Assembly (NCBI GenBank): GCA_031216915.1 | Contig: CM062288.1 | Coordinates: 183,360,596-183,424,595, forward strand | DNA length: 64,000 nucleotides | Reading direction: 5' to 3' | Source: Pictodentalium vernedei | Taxonomy: Eukaryota > Mollusca > Scaphopoda > Dentaliida > Dentaliidae | Part shown: piece by piece, positions 19,064-30,069 of the stretch | How positions within the stretch are numbered: position 1 is the stretch's first letter | Layout: the number at the start of each line of letters is the position of its first letter | The notes under the pieces: model-generated | What the model saw: the letters and a program-made list of their open reading frames with translations, nothing else | What the model was told of the DNA's origin: nothing | Database searches by the model: none | Program-made: the position numbers and the translations under genes

Positions 19064-19375
19064 TTTTCTAATAATGGAAAATCTTTCCCGATGATTCCAA
19101 AACAGTTTGGATTCAGCACATGCCTGAAAAAGAGCATCGGGGGAAGGTATTTCCCCCTTTTCTAACCAATTTCTAAGAAATTCCAGATCAACATCTTCAT
19201 TCTGTTTAGCTAGAATTTCTTCATATTTCTGACCACTTAACTATCTTCCCCTGCCTGTGGATTATTAGTTTCAGCATCTGTAATAACTGTAATGCCCACT
19301 CCCTTAGGCTCTATCCCTAATTCATTTGAAACATTCCTTCCTCCCCAGGGTCAAATGGTTCTGTGAGGGTTTTGT

Positions 19376-19636
19376 CTAAAATTCCGAGTTTAGCATATCA
19401 AGGGAGCTAACTCTATTATCTGAAATTCCTGAGTTTAGCATATCAAGGGAGCTAACTCTATTATCTGAAATATTCTCTGAAGTTTCAACTGACAAAATCT
19501 CTTGTATTGGAAGCAATATTGGAACATATTTTTGTTTTTGCATGAAACACATTTTGGAATCATTGTATTTTTCTACCCAAGCCATTTTACCTTCTGCTTG
19601 ATTTCTGTTGCTTGGTATGGGAATAACATCATCCAC
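19376..19636 (-). CDS. RNase H-integrase spacer ORF with a 15-residue duplication
   Basis: An 86-residue polar frame between RNase H and integrase. The block ISDNRVSSLDMLNSG is repeated, matching a 45-bp tandem duplication at 19,386-19,426 and 19,431-19,471, so the duplication keeps frame. No domain recognised. Confidence 0.45.
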   Translation of the reverse strand: MDDVIPIPSNRNQAEGKMAWVEKYNDSKMCFMQKQKYVPILLPIQEILSVETSENISDNRVSSLDMLNSGISDNRVSSLDMLNSEF

Positions 19637-19756
19637 ATATTCAAAGAAATTTCCCCAATTTTGATCTACCCTCTTACAATATCTACAATCCCCACAGGGA
19701 AGTTGTTCTAATGGTACCCCTGCTTTGTATTTCTTACAAAAGTCTTCCTCTGGACG

Positions 19757-21612
19757 TCATGATAAGAAATCAGCATTCCGATGTTTTTTTCCTGGACGGT
19801 ACTGAACTGTGAAGTCATACTGACTTAGCTCCTCCATCCATCTGGCCAGTTGGCCTTCTGGATTCTTAAAATTGAGGAGCCAAGTAAGGCTACTATGGTC
19901 TGTCCTGATTGTAAAGTGTCGGCCCAATAGCAAATGTCTAAATTGGCAGGTAAATCGCACCACACTAAGAAGCTCTTTTTGAGTGGTGCAGTACTTTCTC
20001 TGTTCGGGACTTAACCCACAACTCCCATAGGCTATGACTCTTTCTTATCCATCTTGTAATTGGATCAACTCTGCCCCTATAGCCACATCAGACCCATCAG
20101 TGTCCAAAATGAACAGATCAGTTTTATTAGCAAAAGTCAAAACTGGAGGAGACCCAAGGGCTGCTTTTAATGCTAGAAATGAATTTTCTTCATCATTCCC
20201 CCACTCAAACACTGCCTTTTTACCTGTTCTTTTATACCATGGAGCTGCCAAAGTAGCAAAGTTCTTTATAAATACCCTGTGGTAATTGGCAAGATCCAAA
20301 AATCTCTCAATCTCTTTGATGTTTTGGGGTCGGGGCCAGTCTGTAATAACTTGGCTAGCCGGATCCCCCATTTCCATTCCCTGGGAGGAAACTAGTCGTC
20401 CCAAGAACTCTATTTTTTGTTGAAACAGGAGACACTTTTTAGGCTTTAATTTCAGTTGATACTGCTGAACTCTATCTAAGACAGTTCGCAGATTTTTTAA
20501 ATGATCTGCAAAATCTGTGCCCAACACACACACATCATCTAGAAAAGCCAAGGCAATATCCCATGTTAACCCTCTAAGGACTAAATTCGTCCTCGGGAAT
20601 AACAACCCGGGGCTCCTGTTAAACCAAAACTCATTTTGAAATATTCATACTGCCCATATTTGGTTATAAAGGCTGTTTTCTTATGGTCTTCCTTCGCTAC
20701 TGGAATTTGAAGGTAAGCCTGGTTTCTATCCAGGTGACAAAACCAAGTATTCCCAGCGAGTGTGTCTAGACAGTCATCAATTAAGGGCATGGGGTAAGTG
20801 TCCTTTCTTGTAATGGCGTTTACCCCTCGGAAATCCAAACACCATCTTACCAAGCCACAGCATTTATGAATGAGAACAGGTGCTGAAGCCCATTTGGAAA
20901 TGGATGGTTGGATAATCCCAGCCTTTAACATATCGTTCAATAATTTTTCTTCCTCACCTACAAAACATGCCGTGGTACGGTGCATTCGGGTTTTAACTGG
21001 TTTGGCATCACCGGTGTCAATATGATGTTCCAAAGCAGTGAAATTTCCCAAATCATACTCATTTTTTGCAAACAGATCACTATATTGAATCAATAGCTGC
21101 TTAAGCTTGGAAGACTCTTCAAGTGTTAACAGTGTTTTAGATTTCTCAAGCAATTCCCCTATGTGATCAGGCATCTCTAAATTCTTATCTGTAACTACTC
21201 CAGAATCCATTTCAGTTACATTAACTTCAGTAAATTCTGGAGAATGTTCAATGGGAGAAATACCTGTACCTTCAACAGCCCATCCAACTATTTGACCTGG
21301 ATTCATAACAATATCTTTATTTCGCATATTAAGGAAGGTCATAACAGGATCTGTATTTTCGGAATGAGCTGTTCTGGAGATCAACAAGTTTTGTTTTAAC
21401 TCTAGTTCTATCATGTACTCTGACATAGCAGAACTCAGAGCACATTGGACCTGTTTCACTGAATTGGAGGGAATAGTTATTTTTTCCAATAACCTGACCT
21501 TTTCTCCTTCCCTCTTTTGTGATTGTCTCAACTGAATGGGAATTTCCTCTCTTTCCTTTCCCAAATACATCATATTGTTAGCCAGATCTAATTGGGTACT
21601 CTGTTCATGCAA
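19757..21612 (-). pseudogene. Reverse transcriptase and RNase H of the LTR element, broken
   Basis: The frame 21,612-20,581 (343 residues) carries an N-terminal linker, HIDTGDAKPVKTR, then RT motifs WASAPVLIHK, RWCLDFRGVNAIT, CHLDRNQAYLQIPV and SFGLTGAPG. A frameshift near 20,600 leads to the next frame, with the catalytic AFLDDVCVLG box, LKPKKCLLF and FLGRLVSS. RNase H follows: ILDTDGSDVAIGA, then in a third frame (19,963-19,757) FTIRTDHSSLTWLLNFKNPE and YRPGKKHRNADFLS, ended by TGA 19,757-19,759 where an Arg is usual. It copies the genomic RNA to cDNA. Motif order and HRNADFLS are typical of Ty3/Gypsy. Confidence 0.88.
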
Positions 21613-21755
21613 GAAATCAAGACACGAAGTAATTGGAGTAGAAACAGGGGCTACATAAAAATTCCCGATGTACCAATTGTTTTCCCTCTTTCATCTTGAT
21701 GGGCCCTACTATTTGTCCAGAGATAGTTGCTAAATCTCTGCCTACTGTTCGTACG

Positions 21756-22034
21756 TTAATGCCCAATGCCCTTCAACATACGAGGGTGTTCATCAAGAAG
21801 CTCTAAAAGTTTGTCAGAAAACACTGTTACCTGTGCCCCTATGTCAATAAGAGCATCTAATTTGACATTTTCTAATATCACTGGTACAGTATAGTACAAC
21901 AAAGTATCCACTTGGTTGATCGTTATACTATCTGGCATCTCATTTAATGTTTCCTCTTTTTGGAAGAAATGTCTAGGGAATTTGTCCCTAGCAATGACAG
22001 GGTTATGGCCTATATTTAAATCTGGAGTCGGCAA
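21756..22034 (-). pseudogene. Retropepsin-type aspartic protease of the LTR element
   Basis: The frame contains LDALIDIGAQVTVFSDKLLE. In retropepsins the active site is D-[ST]-G; here it reads D-I-G, so the Thr/Ser next to the catalytic Asp is lost. It lies between the gag zinc knuckle and RT, in another frame from RT. Such an enzyme would cleave the Gag-Pol polyprotein. Confidence 0.75.
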
Positions 22035-22039
22035 ATGGC

Positions 22040-23388
22040 CTACATTTCTGACTTGTTCTCATTTAAACCATCCTCTGAATCATCCGTAAATTTGACCATT
22101 GGCGAGATTTGGGTATTTGGGTCATTTGGTGACCCTGATGGTGTAGAAGGCTTTGAAGCTGACTGATTACCCTGATTTCTAGAAGGGCAATCTCTTGAAA
22201 AATCGGACATAGACCCACATGTCCAACAACCCCTCCTCCCAGGTGAGGGAGATCGACTCTTTGATCTGTTTAGAGTCTGACCTGGTTCAATCAATTGGGA
22301 AATCTTTATGGTCAGGGTAGCCATACTGTCATTTAAATTTGATAATACTGTGCCAATTGATCTAAATTCAGTGACTGTTTCACCAGAAAATTTCTTAAAT
22401 TCAGTTACTAATTCAGACACAACACTTTGGGTATCCTGAGGCTGGGGCCCTGTTGTATTGGGTCGTACTGGTGGAGTAGACACCTGAGCCGACTGCTCAC
22501 GGGGTGTGTGAGTTATCCCATGAAAGGGATGCAATCTGAGTTGAGCCCTTGGGTTCTGGAGCTAATTCCCTCACATTTCCATAAATAGCCAAAGATGTGT
22601 GTTGAAACCATTTAATTTGATCGATTGCTTCCTCAACTGTTTTTGGATGCTGATTTGCTGCGTAATGCCCTGCCCCTTTATCTAGGGCACCATGGCAGAA
22701 ATGCATAATGGCCTGGCAAAACGTGTTCTTTGGGCAGATTCCCAAATGCTTTTTCGGCCATAGTCAAAATGTGATCAGCCCATTCTTCTATGGTCATGTC
22801 TGGTTGCTGCTGGGCTTGATTGAACTGCATTTGTGCAGTCTCAGGGAGTTCGTACTTTCCGAAGCGCTTTTCTAATTTGTCCAACACTTCAACAAAATAG
22901 ATTTGTTGGTCTAGGCGAATTATGGTAGCAAAGTACTCGCTTGCTTTGCCATCCAAACACCAACAAAGGTTGTCCTGAAAATTGCATGAACTTCATACGA
23001 AATGTTTGCCAGCTGGTGGTCCCATTATATTCTAATCTCTTGGGAAGGTTAGGCATCCTACGTCGATACCTATTATCTGGGTCTCTCATCTCTCGCACTT
23101 GGGGATGCTGTCCCCCAAATTGACGGTACACAGGTTGGGGGTCATGGGCATACCTCTCACCCCTCCCCCACCTGTCCCCTTGTGGACGATAAGCATCTCC
23201 TTCCCCATAAGGCTGGTACACCCAAGGGGTGGGTCATAAGCATATCTATATCTGCCTTGGGGAAGCCAGCGGTTTTCTTGAAAGTGATCTCTGTAATTTG
23301 CTTCCCCTCCCACTTCCTCAAAAAAGGGTCTATTCTGCATAACTGGGCATCTATCCTCAAATCCCACCCCCACCCCCGCCCCCCTCAT
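22040..23388 (-). pseudogene. Gag of the LTR element, broken
   Basis: Four overlapping frames cover a Gag. There is an Arg/Pro-rich N-terminus (23,388-23,086 and 23,221-22,889, with PKRLEYNGTTSWQTFRMKFM). A capsid-like helical region follows (22,956-22,678, EVLDKLEKRFGKYELPETA and TIEEWADHILTMAEKAF; then 22,745-22,497). The C-terminal part (22,534-22,040) has a zinc knuckle read CWTCGSMSDFSRDC. Its CCHC His is replaced by Asp, so it could not bind zinc normally. The frame changes near 22,890, 22,690 and 22,510. Confidence 0.75.
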
Positions 23389-24085
23389 CTAGTCATGTTG
23401 GGATTCACCTCCTGTCTGTTGGGTATTGGATTAGGTGGAACTCTATCACCATTCCCACCATTTTGGAAAGCCTCATAATCAGAACCCACCGATTCATAAG
23501 GCGGTGGAGGGTCAATATCAAAAGTAGCAGCATCTGGGACTGGACCTGGTCACTTTGGAACAGAACTCTGAAATGGCCTGCCTCTTATATGCTAAGCAGG
23601 TGTTAATGAGGGATCGTCACAGGACTCCCTATTCTCCCCCACTGTATTTCTCGATGCTCGATGATGTGGGGGGCACTCAAATCGAGACCAAGGTGGAGCA
23701 CCAGGATTTTCCCACACCCTGGAAAGTGCCAAAGGGCCACTCATTCCCTCCCCATGCTGCGAAACTTGATCCTTGGCTTCAATGCATCGAGAACAATTTG
23801 AACGGGGATTTTCATCTCCCAGAGCATGTGGGGCGAAATTGATAGTACTCAAAAGGGCCCTGGTTACCTTTAAACCAGGAACCTCTCAGAGTGCTTTCTG
23901 AAAAATTTCCTTTGCACCAGCTGGCGAGCTCTGGGTACACCAACCTCAGGTAAGGCAAACAAGAGGTCCCAAGGAGCCTTAATCGCTCACCGGCCAAAGT
24001 GGTTCAAAGAAGTATTTGGGGGTCACATTCAGTTAGACATGGTTCATCAAAACAACAAAGGAATGAAGTCATGAGAGACAAATTT
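23389..24085 (-). other. Leader / gag-proximal region of the LTR element
   Basis: A minus-strand frame 23,852-23,592 and shorter ones exist but show no recognised domain. This may hold the true Gag start or untranslated leader. Confidence 0.35.
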
Positions 24086-25500
24086 TATGGAACTAGGGCC
24101 ATGGCTTGAACAAACTTGACTCTTACCCCCCTAAGGATGTTGCATACCAAATATCAAAAGCATTCATCTGCTGGATCTGAAGAAGAAGATTTTTAAAGAA
24201 AATTCCTCATTTTGAACTAAGTTATCATTTGGGCTCCCACAGTGAACCCAAATATGAACCCCGGGACTTGGCTTGAACAAACTTGAATCTCACCCCCTAA
24301 GGATGCTGCATGCCAAATATCAAAACATTCCGACTGCTGAATCTGAAGAAGAAGATTTTTTAAGAAAATTCCTCATTTTGAACTAAGTTACAATTCAAGC
24401 TCCCACAGTGAGCCCAAATATGAACCTAGCGACATGGCTTGAACAAACTTGAATCTCGCCCCCCTAAGGATGCTGCATACCAAATATCAAAACATTCCGA
24501 CTGCTGGATCTGAAGAAGAAGATTTTTAAAGAAAATTCCTCATTTTGAACTAAGTTATAATTTGGGCTACCACAGTGAGCCCAAATATGAACCCAGGGAC
24601 TTGGCTTGAACAAACTTGAATCTCTAAGCATGCTGCATACCCAATATCAAAAGATTCTGCCTGCTGGATCTTGAGAAGAAGATTTTTAAAGAAATTTGCC
24701 TGAAATGCACTAAGTTCAAATTGGGCTCCTATACTGAGCCCAAATATGAACCCAGGGGTCCGATTTGAACAAACTTGAATCAGATCCACCCCACAATGTT
24801 GCATAAGAAATATCAAAAGATTCTGCCTGCTGGATCTGGAGAAGAAGATTTTTTTAAGAAATTTGTCTGAAATGCACTAAGTTCAAATTCGAGTTTTTAT
24901 AGTGAGCCCAAATATGAATCCAGGGTGCCGATTTGAACAAACTTGAATCAGATCCACCCCACAATGTTACATACCAAATATCAAAAGATTCGGCTTCTAT
25001 ACTGAGCCCAAATGTCAATTCAGGGGGGCCAGTTTGAACAAACTTGAATAAGATCCACCCCACAATGTTGCATACCAAATATCAAAAGATTCTGCCTGCT
25101 GGATCTGGAGAAGAAGATTTTTTAAGAAATTTGCCTGAAATGCACTAAGTTCGAATTTGGGCTTCCATAGTGAGCCCAAATATGAATCCAGGGGGTCGAT
25201 TTGAACAAAGTTGAATCAGACCCATACCAAGATGCTGCATACCAAGTATCAAAAGATTCTGTCCACTGGTTCTGGAGAAGAAGATTTTTTAATAATTTTT
25301 CTATAATTCATATGGTGCTATCAGAGTTATGCCCCCTATGGAGCCCCAAGTGGGCATGTCCAATTCATTTGAACAAACTTGAATTGACATATGGTAATAA
25401 ACATCCATACCAAGTTTCGAGCAAATCGACCTAGCGGTTTCAGAGGAGAAGCCGTTTGAAAAATGTTCACGACAACAGACGACTGACGGCAAGTGATAAG
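24086..25500. repeat. Tandem array, about 180-bp unit (TTGAACAAACTTGAAT family)
   Basis: At least seven units share TTGAACAAACTTGAATC, then CATACCAAATATCAAAA, GCTGGATCTGGAGAAGAAG and GAGCCCAAATATGAA. The same family occurs in reverse orientation at 31,390-32,830 and as a diverged copy at 49,250-49,860, so it is a general repeat of this genome. Here it sits inside the leader of the LTR element. Confidence 0.88.
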
Positions 25501-25911
25501 TTGAGCTCCCTTCGGTGAGCTAAAAATCCCATGAAATCACATGTATTTATATAAATTTGTGGTTTGGGAACACTAGGTGCCCGATTCTGATCATGTGTAA
25601 CAGCTGTAGCCATTTTTTCTCACCCAAAATAATTTTTGTCAATATCGACAACAAAATGTGAAAAAAAATTTCATTTGGGAAATTCCCAACAATGTGACAA
25701 AAAAAAATACAAAACAAAGGCAAAAAAAGAAAATTCCAAAATAAATGGAAAACAAGTCAAAAGAAATTTACATTGGATGGGTAATTGAAAAGATTAGATT
25801 AACTGCGATTAAAATTGGTGGGTTCGTGTGTCAACAAGACAAAGGAAACATGGCCGTGAGTGGCAAGTTTGAAACTTGAAAAAGTTTCAGGCTTCAGCCC
25901 ACACAAATTCG
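25501..25911 (-). other. 5' leader of the LTR element
   Basis: AT-rich, with no ORF of note. It lies between the tandem array and the primer-binding site. Confidence 0.5.
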
Positions 25912-25928
25912 TATTGTCGTTTTGCCAG
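25911..25928 (-). promoter_or_regulatory. Candidate tRNA primer-binding site
   Basis: On the minus strand the 5' LTR ends ..TACCACA and is followed by C then TGGCAAAACGACAATAC. A TGG start next to the LTR is typical of a tRNA 3'-end primer site. The tRNA was not identified. Confidence 0.5.
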
Positions 25929-26222
25929 TGTGGTAATTTTTGGGGTATAATCTCAGTTTACTAACAAATATCTATACCACTTTTTACCAAATAGTCACAA
26001 GCTCATCAGGTGGGTTATTTCCTCCAACGGACGGTACTTTAAACTCACCTAATGATAATTCAGCAACCAGATAAACACAACGACTGTGTTTCCTCTTCTG
26101 ATCCAGTTTATATACCACTCTCTTGGTTACGTCACCGGTTCGCTTTACTCTTCTGACCAGTTTACCATTCCAATTTCTGATTCCATGTTGGAGGAGTAAT
26201 CCTGAGGGCAAATTATGCTACA
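25929..26222 (-). repeat. 5' LTR (high-coordinate copy), 294 bp
   Basis: Same TG..CA ends as the other LTR. It contains an extra 12 bp near 26,090 and a 75-residue minus-strand ORF (26,211-25,984). As the 5' LTR of the antisense element it should hold its promoter. It ends 21 nt before the DM exon. Confidence 0.9.
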
Positions 26223-26226
26223 CTGT
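26223..26226. repeat. Target site duplication (right) CTGT
   Basis: Matches 13,643-13,646. It is part of the polypyrimidine tract of the following splice acceptor. Confidence 0.75.
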
Positions 26227-26243
26227 TGTCTCTTATTTTTTAG

Positions 26244-26500
26244 GAATGTTGCTGTTGCTCGTTATAAAAGAAGTTGTAGGAAATGCAGTAATCATGCACA
26301 GTATGTGTCAACAAAATACCATGAATGTCCTTACAAGGACTGTAAGTGTGAGTGCTGTATCTTGACTGTTGCCTACCAGAGAAACCAGAAAAGACAAATT
26401 TCGATGCGTCGTCAACAAATGAAGAAAGACTTCCTACTTAGACAACAACAGCAACAACTACTGTTACTGAGGCAGCAGCAGCAACAACAACAAGAATCAG
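26244..26500 (+). CDS. DM-domain exon of a DMRT (doublesex/mab-3 related) transcription factor
   Basis: The acceptor is TCTTATTTTTTAG, with AG at 26,242-26,243. The exon starts in phase 2 and ends before GTTGTT at 26,501 in phase 1, fitting the next exon. It encodes a DM domain: KRSCRKCSNH, STKYHECPYKDCKCECCILT, then the recognition helix YQRNQKRQISMRRQQ, followed by a Gln-rich stretch. All eight zinc ligands of the intertwined CCHC/HCCC sites can be matched, but the second His and the next Cys are one residue apart (H-x-C) instead of three. DMRT proteins bind DNA in the minor groove and control sex determination and gonad development. The upstream exon with the start codon is not found, so the N-terminus is missing. 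The donor is weak but supported by phase. Confidence 0.85.
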
Positions 26501-26759
26501 GTTGTTTACCTGTGCCTTACATTTGATGGAACATTGCTAAATTGTGGTGTCATGAGCAGATCCAAGTGGGGGTGGAGTAGTCACACCAAATGTCCCCTTC
26601 TATTTTGTACAGGAGCCAACCTGGCTGGGGTATATAGTATTCCTCATGTCCATCTGTATCATACACTATACTCACATCTTTCAAGTCAGCCATCTGAAAT
26701 TTTGCACAATGCAAAACTACATTCAGAGCATTACCATGTGAGAAGGTCAGATGACTCGG

Positions 26760-27360
26760 TATCGTTATTTTCACAGTTATTGTACTTCATCAACTTAGAA
26801 AATTCCACGTGTTTTTTAATTGAGGGTACCTTCATGAAGTAATCAACTCTCCCTCAGTTGCTGATGTAGAGAGTTTAAACTTTAAGATATGGTCATATAT
26901 GCCTTAAAGATATGCAACATCTATAAAGTTTGCCGAAAAAATATTTTTAACAAAATTATTGCCTTTTATCGATTTAGAAAATTTCCAGTATTTTTTTTTT
27001 ATTTTAGGGTACCTTATTGAGGGTGTAATCAACTCCTTCCACAGTTTGTAATACAGAGATTTGAAACCTTAGAACATGGTTACACACACAATGAAGATGT
27101 GAGACATCTATAAAGTTTGCAGAAAAATATTGTTTTCACAAAATTATTGCCCGATATTGACTTTTTTCCTTTATTTTGTAATTAAGGGTATCTTCATGGT
27201 GTAATCAACTCCAAGTACAGTTTCTAATGTACAGAGTTGAAACTTTAGGATATGGTTTCACATGTCTTGAAGATGTGCATGGTTTCCCATGTCTTGCCAT
27301 TGGGGATGTGCAACATATATAAAGTTTGCAGAAAACTATTTTTTCACAACATTATCAAAT
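26760..27360. repeat. Tandem array, about 180-bp unit, three copies
   Basis: The block GGGTACCTTCATG..GTAATCAACTCC recurs at about 26,823, 27,006 and 27,186, each followed by ACATCTATAAAGTTTGC and AAAATTATTGCC. Confidence 0.85.
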
Positions 27361-27532
27361 CAAATCAAGTCACTCTTACATTTGTAAAGAGGTGGGGATA
27401 CCTTTTTGTGTCACCGTATGGTGACACTTAATAGTTTTTATGATAATGCCAATTGGCCTGTAATCTGTCAAAGGTTCTGTCATCTATCATCCCTCATCCG
27501 TGACCCAGTAATAAATGTATTGCAGGTGGGAT

Positions 27533-27765
27533 GGGGTTGGGGGGGGGGGGGGGGGTACAGTATTATCCATGATATCACATGGACATCCACTACCATGTAT
27601 GTGTACAGCAAATGCTGGTCTCCCCTGAACCACCGCCACTTATGATTGAAGTGTGGCACACCGACTAGCACCCCCTTACCCCCCCCCCCCCCCCCCCCTC
27701 GCAAAAAAAAAAATAAAAATAAAAATAAAGTCCTGGATCTACCTCTGAAGTGGGGGGGGGGGGGG
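27533..27765. repeat. Homopolymer G and C tracts
   Basis: G-run at about 27,538-27,555, C-run at about 27,680-27,698, G-run at about 27,753-27,764. Long frames crossing them are artefacts of low complexity. Similar runs occur at 43,231-43,251 (C) and 44,034-44,063 (G). Confidence 0.9.
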
Positions 27766-28259
27766 CGTCTAAAATTTTGTTTTGGGAATAGGAGGCACAC
27801 AAGGGTTGACCCTCCCTTCCCAATCTTGATATGCAGTGGCAGAAGAGGGGATGATTATCCTGTTGTCTGTATCCACATGCACTCTAGATTCTTGGGCATA
27901 AAAAAATGTGAAAATAAAGATAATTAGGATTTTTTATTTCAAGAATGGAAACCTTGAATTTTTATTTTAGTAATCGTAGAAATCATTGAAAGCTTTCCTC
28001 AATTCTTGGAAAACTCATGCTAGAACCTAGAATTGAATGTTCTCGAAAGTATCTTCAAGAGAATCAACTTTTCAAGTATCAATGTGGGAAGCATGTCCAG
28101 ACTTTGATTGTTCGAAAAAATGTTATTTTCTATGAAACAATGTCATTAGAGACGGGGTTTATTAGTGGAGATAAATAAGTAATTTCCATTGTATATAATT
28201 TAAGGAACATAATAATATATGTTCTAGGTTTTTTATATGCCTGTGTAAATGGGGCGTAT

Positions 28260-29000
28260 TATGGTTTGGCATTGTCCATTGGGCTGTTCATCCATCTGTT
28301 CATTTTGGTTTTCTGGTCGATACTTTTGTTATAATTGTCACATCCAGTGCATATTTGGTATATGACTGTATCCACAGAAAATATGATTTCTGCATTATAA
28401 CTCAAAATATATCCAATATAGCCATTCCATTTTTGGCAAACAACCTTACTCAGGTAAAAGGCAGACCAGCAAGTTGGATTTCAACATTTGTGCGACATTC
28501 TGTTGTGGAGTTATTACCCTCTAATTTCTTGGAATTTCCATGATGTTAGCTCAGTATTCAGGGTTTCCAGATGATAACTCCAGCAATACTGAGCATTGCC
28601 AATTCATTTTTGAAATACAACCTTGCTCATGTAAAAGGTAGATCAAGTTTGATTTTGACATTTGTGTGACATTCTGTTGTGGAGTTATTTCCCTTTATTT
28701 TCTTTAAATTGCCATGGTTTTTAGTCAGGACTTATGGTTTCTGGATAACTCTGGCTATGCCATTTTTGGCATACAATCATACTCCTGCAGAGGGCAGATC
28801 AAGTTCCGTTTTGAAGTTTGCACGACAATTTGTAGTGGAATTATTGCCCTTTATTACTTTCCAAAGTGTGATTTTCTGGGATTTCTGGGTTTGATTATAA
28901 ACGATAACTTCACAAGTGAATTATGCAATCAACAATTGTGTCATGTATCCGCATGTGCAAAAGAAGACACTTTGCCGTGGGTGTAATGGGGACTTCATTG
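28260..29000. repeat. Tandem array, about 180-bp unit
   Basis: The block GACATTCTGTTGTGGAGTTAT, preceded by ATTTTTGGCA.ACAA and GCAGATCAAGTT variants, recurs at about 28,490, 28,665 and 28,830, and again at about 29,600 after the inserted MITEs. Confidence 0.82.
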
Positions 29001-29014
29001 TTTTTTGTTTTTTT

Positions 29015-29260
29015 TTAACCCTTAACTTAACATGAAAAGCAGATGACACTTGCAAACAAAAATTCTTGAATAACTATTATTTTTTGTCTCAAAAACATAG
29101 GTTATGACCCCTCATTGGAACGAGCTGGATCAGCTCGTTCCAATGAGGGGTCATAACCTATGTTTTAGAGACAAAAAATGAAAAAAATAATGAAAATTAA
29201 TTGACTATTTTTTAGAATAGCGCTAGCCATTTTTGGCCATTACGTAAGGTAAAGGGTTAA
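29015..29260. mobile_element. piggyBac-type palindromic MITE, subfamily B
   Basis: Bounded by TTAA, with CCCTT..AAC at one end and GGTAAAGGG at the other. The core is a long palindrome around AACGAGCTGGATCAGCTCGTT, flanked on both sides by ACATAGGTTATGACCCCTC and its complement. Confidence 0.85.
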
Positions 29261-29300
29261 ATAATATAATTATCGTTAATAATGAAAAGTAATAAACAGA

Positions 29301-29454
29301 GTAATTGCTTGACTGGACTGGTTACGTGGAATAATTCATTCGAGGTGAGAGACTATATTATAAAACACTCGTGCACATTCGCACACTCGTGTTTGTACAA
29401 CGTTCCTCACCTCTCATGAATTATTTCACGTAACCAGTCCAGTCAAGCGATTAC
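29301..29454. mobile_element. Hairpin MITE with about 48-bp inverted arms
   Basis: GTAATTGCTTGACTGGACTG starts the left arm; its complement ends the right arm at 29,454. A spacer of about 55 bp lies between. It is unrelated to the TTAA family. Confidence 0.85.
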
Positions 29455-30069
29455 TATCCATTTATTTTCTAAGAATTTCCTGGTTTTTTTTTTTGTTACC
29501 AGATGATAACTTCTGACAAACTTACATAACCCATCCATATTTGGAATATGGCCTTATCCAGAGAAAATGCAGATTAAGTTCAAATTTGACATTCCCCTGA
29601 TATTTTGTTGGGGAGTTATTGCACTTTATTAGCTTGAATTTTCCTAATTTGGGGTTTCTACATGCAGTTGATAACTCCAGGTATTCATGAAATTGTGGAT
29701 CCACATTTGTAGGAGTTTGTTGGAGGGCACTTTTCTTCTTCTTTGAAATGCATTTTAAAGAATTTCAAGTAATTTTATTCATTGAGTGAATTATTTTATT
29801 CAGTGCCCAGTGTTGTTCTTGTTTTTGTTTTTAAACATTAACGCTTCACTCCGTGGGACCCAGAAGTTTTTAAAATTAGTCCCAATACTTCCCCAATGTC
29901 CATAACCTCATATGCTAGGAAGTGTTCACATCCTAATAATATATTATAAAAGAATTCAATGGTACACCGTGTACATGAGTGAATCCAGAGAAGAGGGAGC
30001 CCCTCTATTTTTATGCTTCCCAAAAATTTGGGGGACATATAATAGCCACTTTGTCTGTGGGTCTGTCTG

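Larger units (their letters stand above)
13647..26222 (-). mobile_element. Full-length Ty3/Gypsy-type LTR retrotransposon, 12.6 kb
   Basis: Two direct repeats starting TGTGGTAATTTTTGGG and ending TTATGCTACA flank 12 kb. They are bordered by a CTGT target duplication, with a polypurine tract beside the low-coordinate LTR. Inside, on the minus strand, are gag, aspartic protease, reverse transcriptase, RNase H and integrase in Ty3/Gypsy order (integrase last), then a PHD finger, a Ser/Pro-rich ORF and a TatD-like domain. At 12.6 kb it is about twice a typical Gypsy, owing to the extra 3' ORFs and a leader filled with tandem repeats. All coding parts carry frameshifts. The LTRs differ at about 17 of 282 aligned positions (hand count) plus one 12-bp indel. 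It inserted antisense to the DMRT gene. Confidence 0.9.

Noticed and set aside
24086-25500. CRISPR-like or coding interpretation of the regular repeats
   Set aside because: Units of about 180 bp, degenerate and without unique spacers, in a eukaryotic genome.
27480-27927. ORFs across the G/C runs
   Set aside because: Poly-Pro or poly-Gly frames are products of homopolymers.
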